DNA of 64,000 nucleotides from Sacculina carcini (Eukaryota > Arthropoda > Thecostraca > Sacculinidae): positions 472,001 to 536,000 of the forward strand of contig OU696579.1 in assembly GCA_916048095.2 (NCBI GenBank), written 5' to 3'. Below, piece by piece: positions 63,729 to 64,000 of this stretch; positions within the stretch are counted from its first letter, which is position 1; every line of letters begins with the position of its first letter. A program made the position numbers and the translations under genes. The notes under the pieces are model-generated. The model saw only the letters and a list, made by a program, of their open reading frames with translations, made no database searches and had not been told where the DNA came from.

Positions 63729-64000
63729 CAGGGTCTGTTTGGTTTCAACCATTTGGTTCAAACCATGGTTTAAACCATGGTTCAAACCATGGTTTAAAAC
63801 AAGTGGTTTTAAAAAAACATGTTTTTTAAATTGTTTTTTTTGACAGAAATGATTTTTCTCATATATGATGATCAAATATTTTTAGAATTAGTAAAAGAGT
63901 TCATTAATATAGTTTTAAATCTTCATAAATATTACTTTTTGGCATGATTTTAAGGGTTTGCACGATATGGGAAACCTTTTTATTAACATTTTTGGTTTTT
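63729..64000. repeat. AAACCATGG palindromic repeat tract, possible DNA transposon end
   Basis: CAGGGTCTGTTTGGTTTCAA is followed by alternating GGTTCAAACCATGGTTTAAACC-type palindromes (63750-63800), then T/A-rich sequence to the window edge. A CAGGG start with nested AAACC/GGTTT palindromes resembles a hAT-like terminus, but the other end is outside the window. Confidence 0.35.

Overview
This is nuclear DNA from an animal, most likely an invertebrate bilaterian; I cannot place it closer than that. The reasons are spliced genes with GT-AG introns, a textbook animal beta-tubulin, CCR4-NOT and COP9 subunits, several classes of LINE, SINE, Ty3/gypsy and hAT elements, and a very heavy load of (TG/CA)n microsatellites and minisatellites, many of them inside introns.

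Layout. 1-11.9 kb: two I-group LINEs in tandem on the minus strand. The left one has two open ORFs; the right one has a frameshift in ORF2. 11.9-18.7 kb: a complete 10-exon SAC1 phosphoinositide phosphatase gene (+). 19.4-30.4 kb: a complete 12-exon CNOT10 gene (-), tail to tail with SAC1. One of its introns is almost entirely a 3.4-kb array of a 19-bp repeat. 30.5-32.5 kb: a 5'-truncated CR1/L2-type LINE (+), inserted about 60 bp upstream of the CNOT10 start codon. 33.2-34.5 kb: COPS6/CSN6 (-), two exons. 35.4-58.3 kb: a 16-exon gene (-) whose phases join without conflict into about 1220 residues. I read it as a divergent poly(ADP-ribose) glycohydrolase (PARG) fold that has lost its catalytic motifs and carries a roughly 730-residue insertion. 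A complete, apparently very young Ty3/gypsy provirus with identical LTRs sits in its intron 14, 28 bp from a splice acceptor. 59.9-62.2 kb: beta-tubulin (-), three exons. The remaining 1.75 kb is promoter and intergenic sequence, with a possible transposon end at the right edge.

The host genes are not an operon. They are ordinary housekeeping loci: SAC1 turns over ER/Golgi PtdIns4P, CNOT10 belongs to the CCR4-NOT deadenylase, CSN6 is a COP9 signalosome subunit, and tubulin builds microtubules. They are packed 0.7-3 kb apart.

The two most unusual things are the PARG-like pseudoenzyme and the CNOT10 intron arrays. In two successive CNOT10 introns the repeat unit is a copy of the upstream exon's own exon/intron junction, so each array multiplies a 5' splice site many times.
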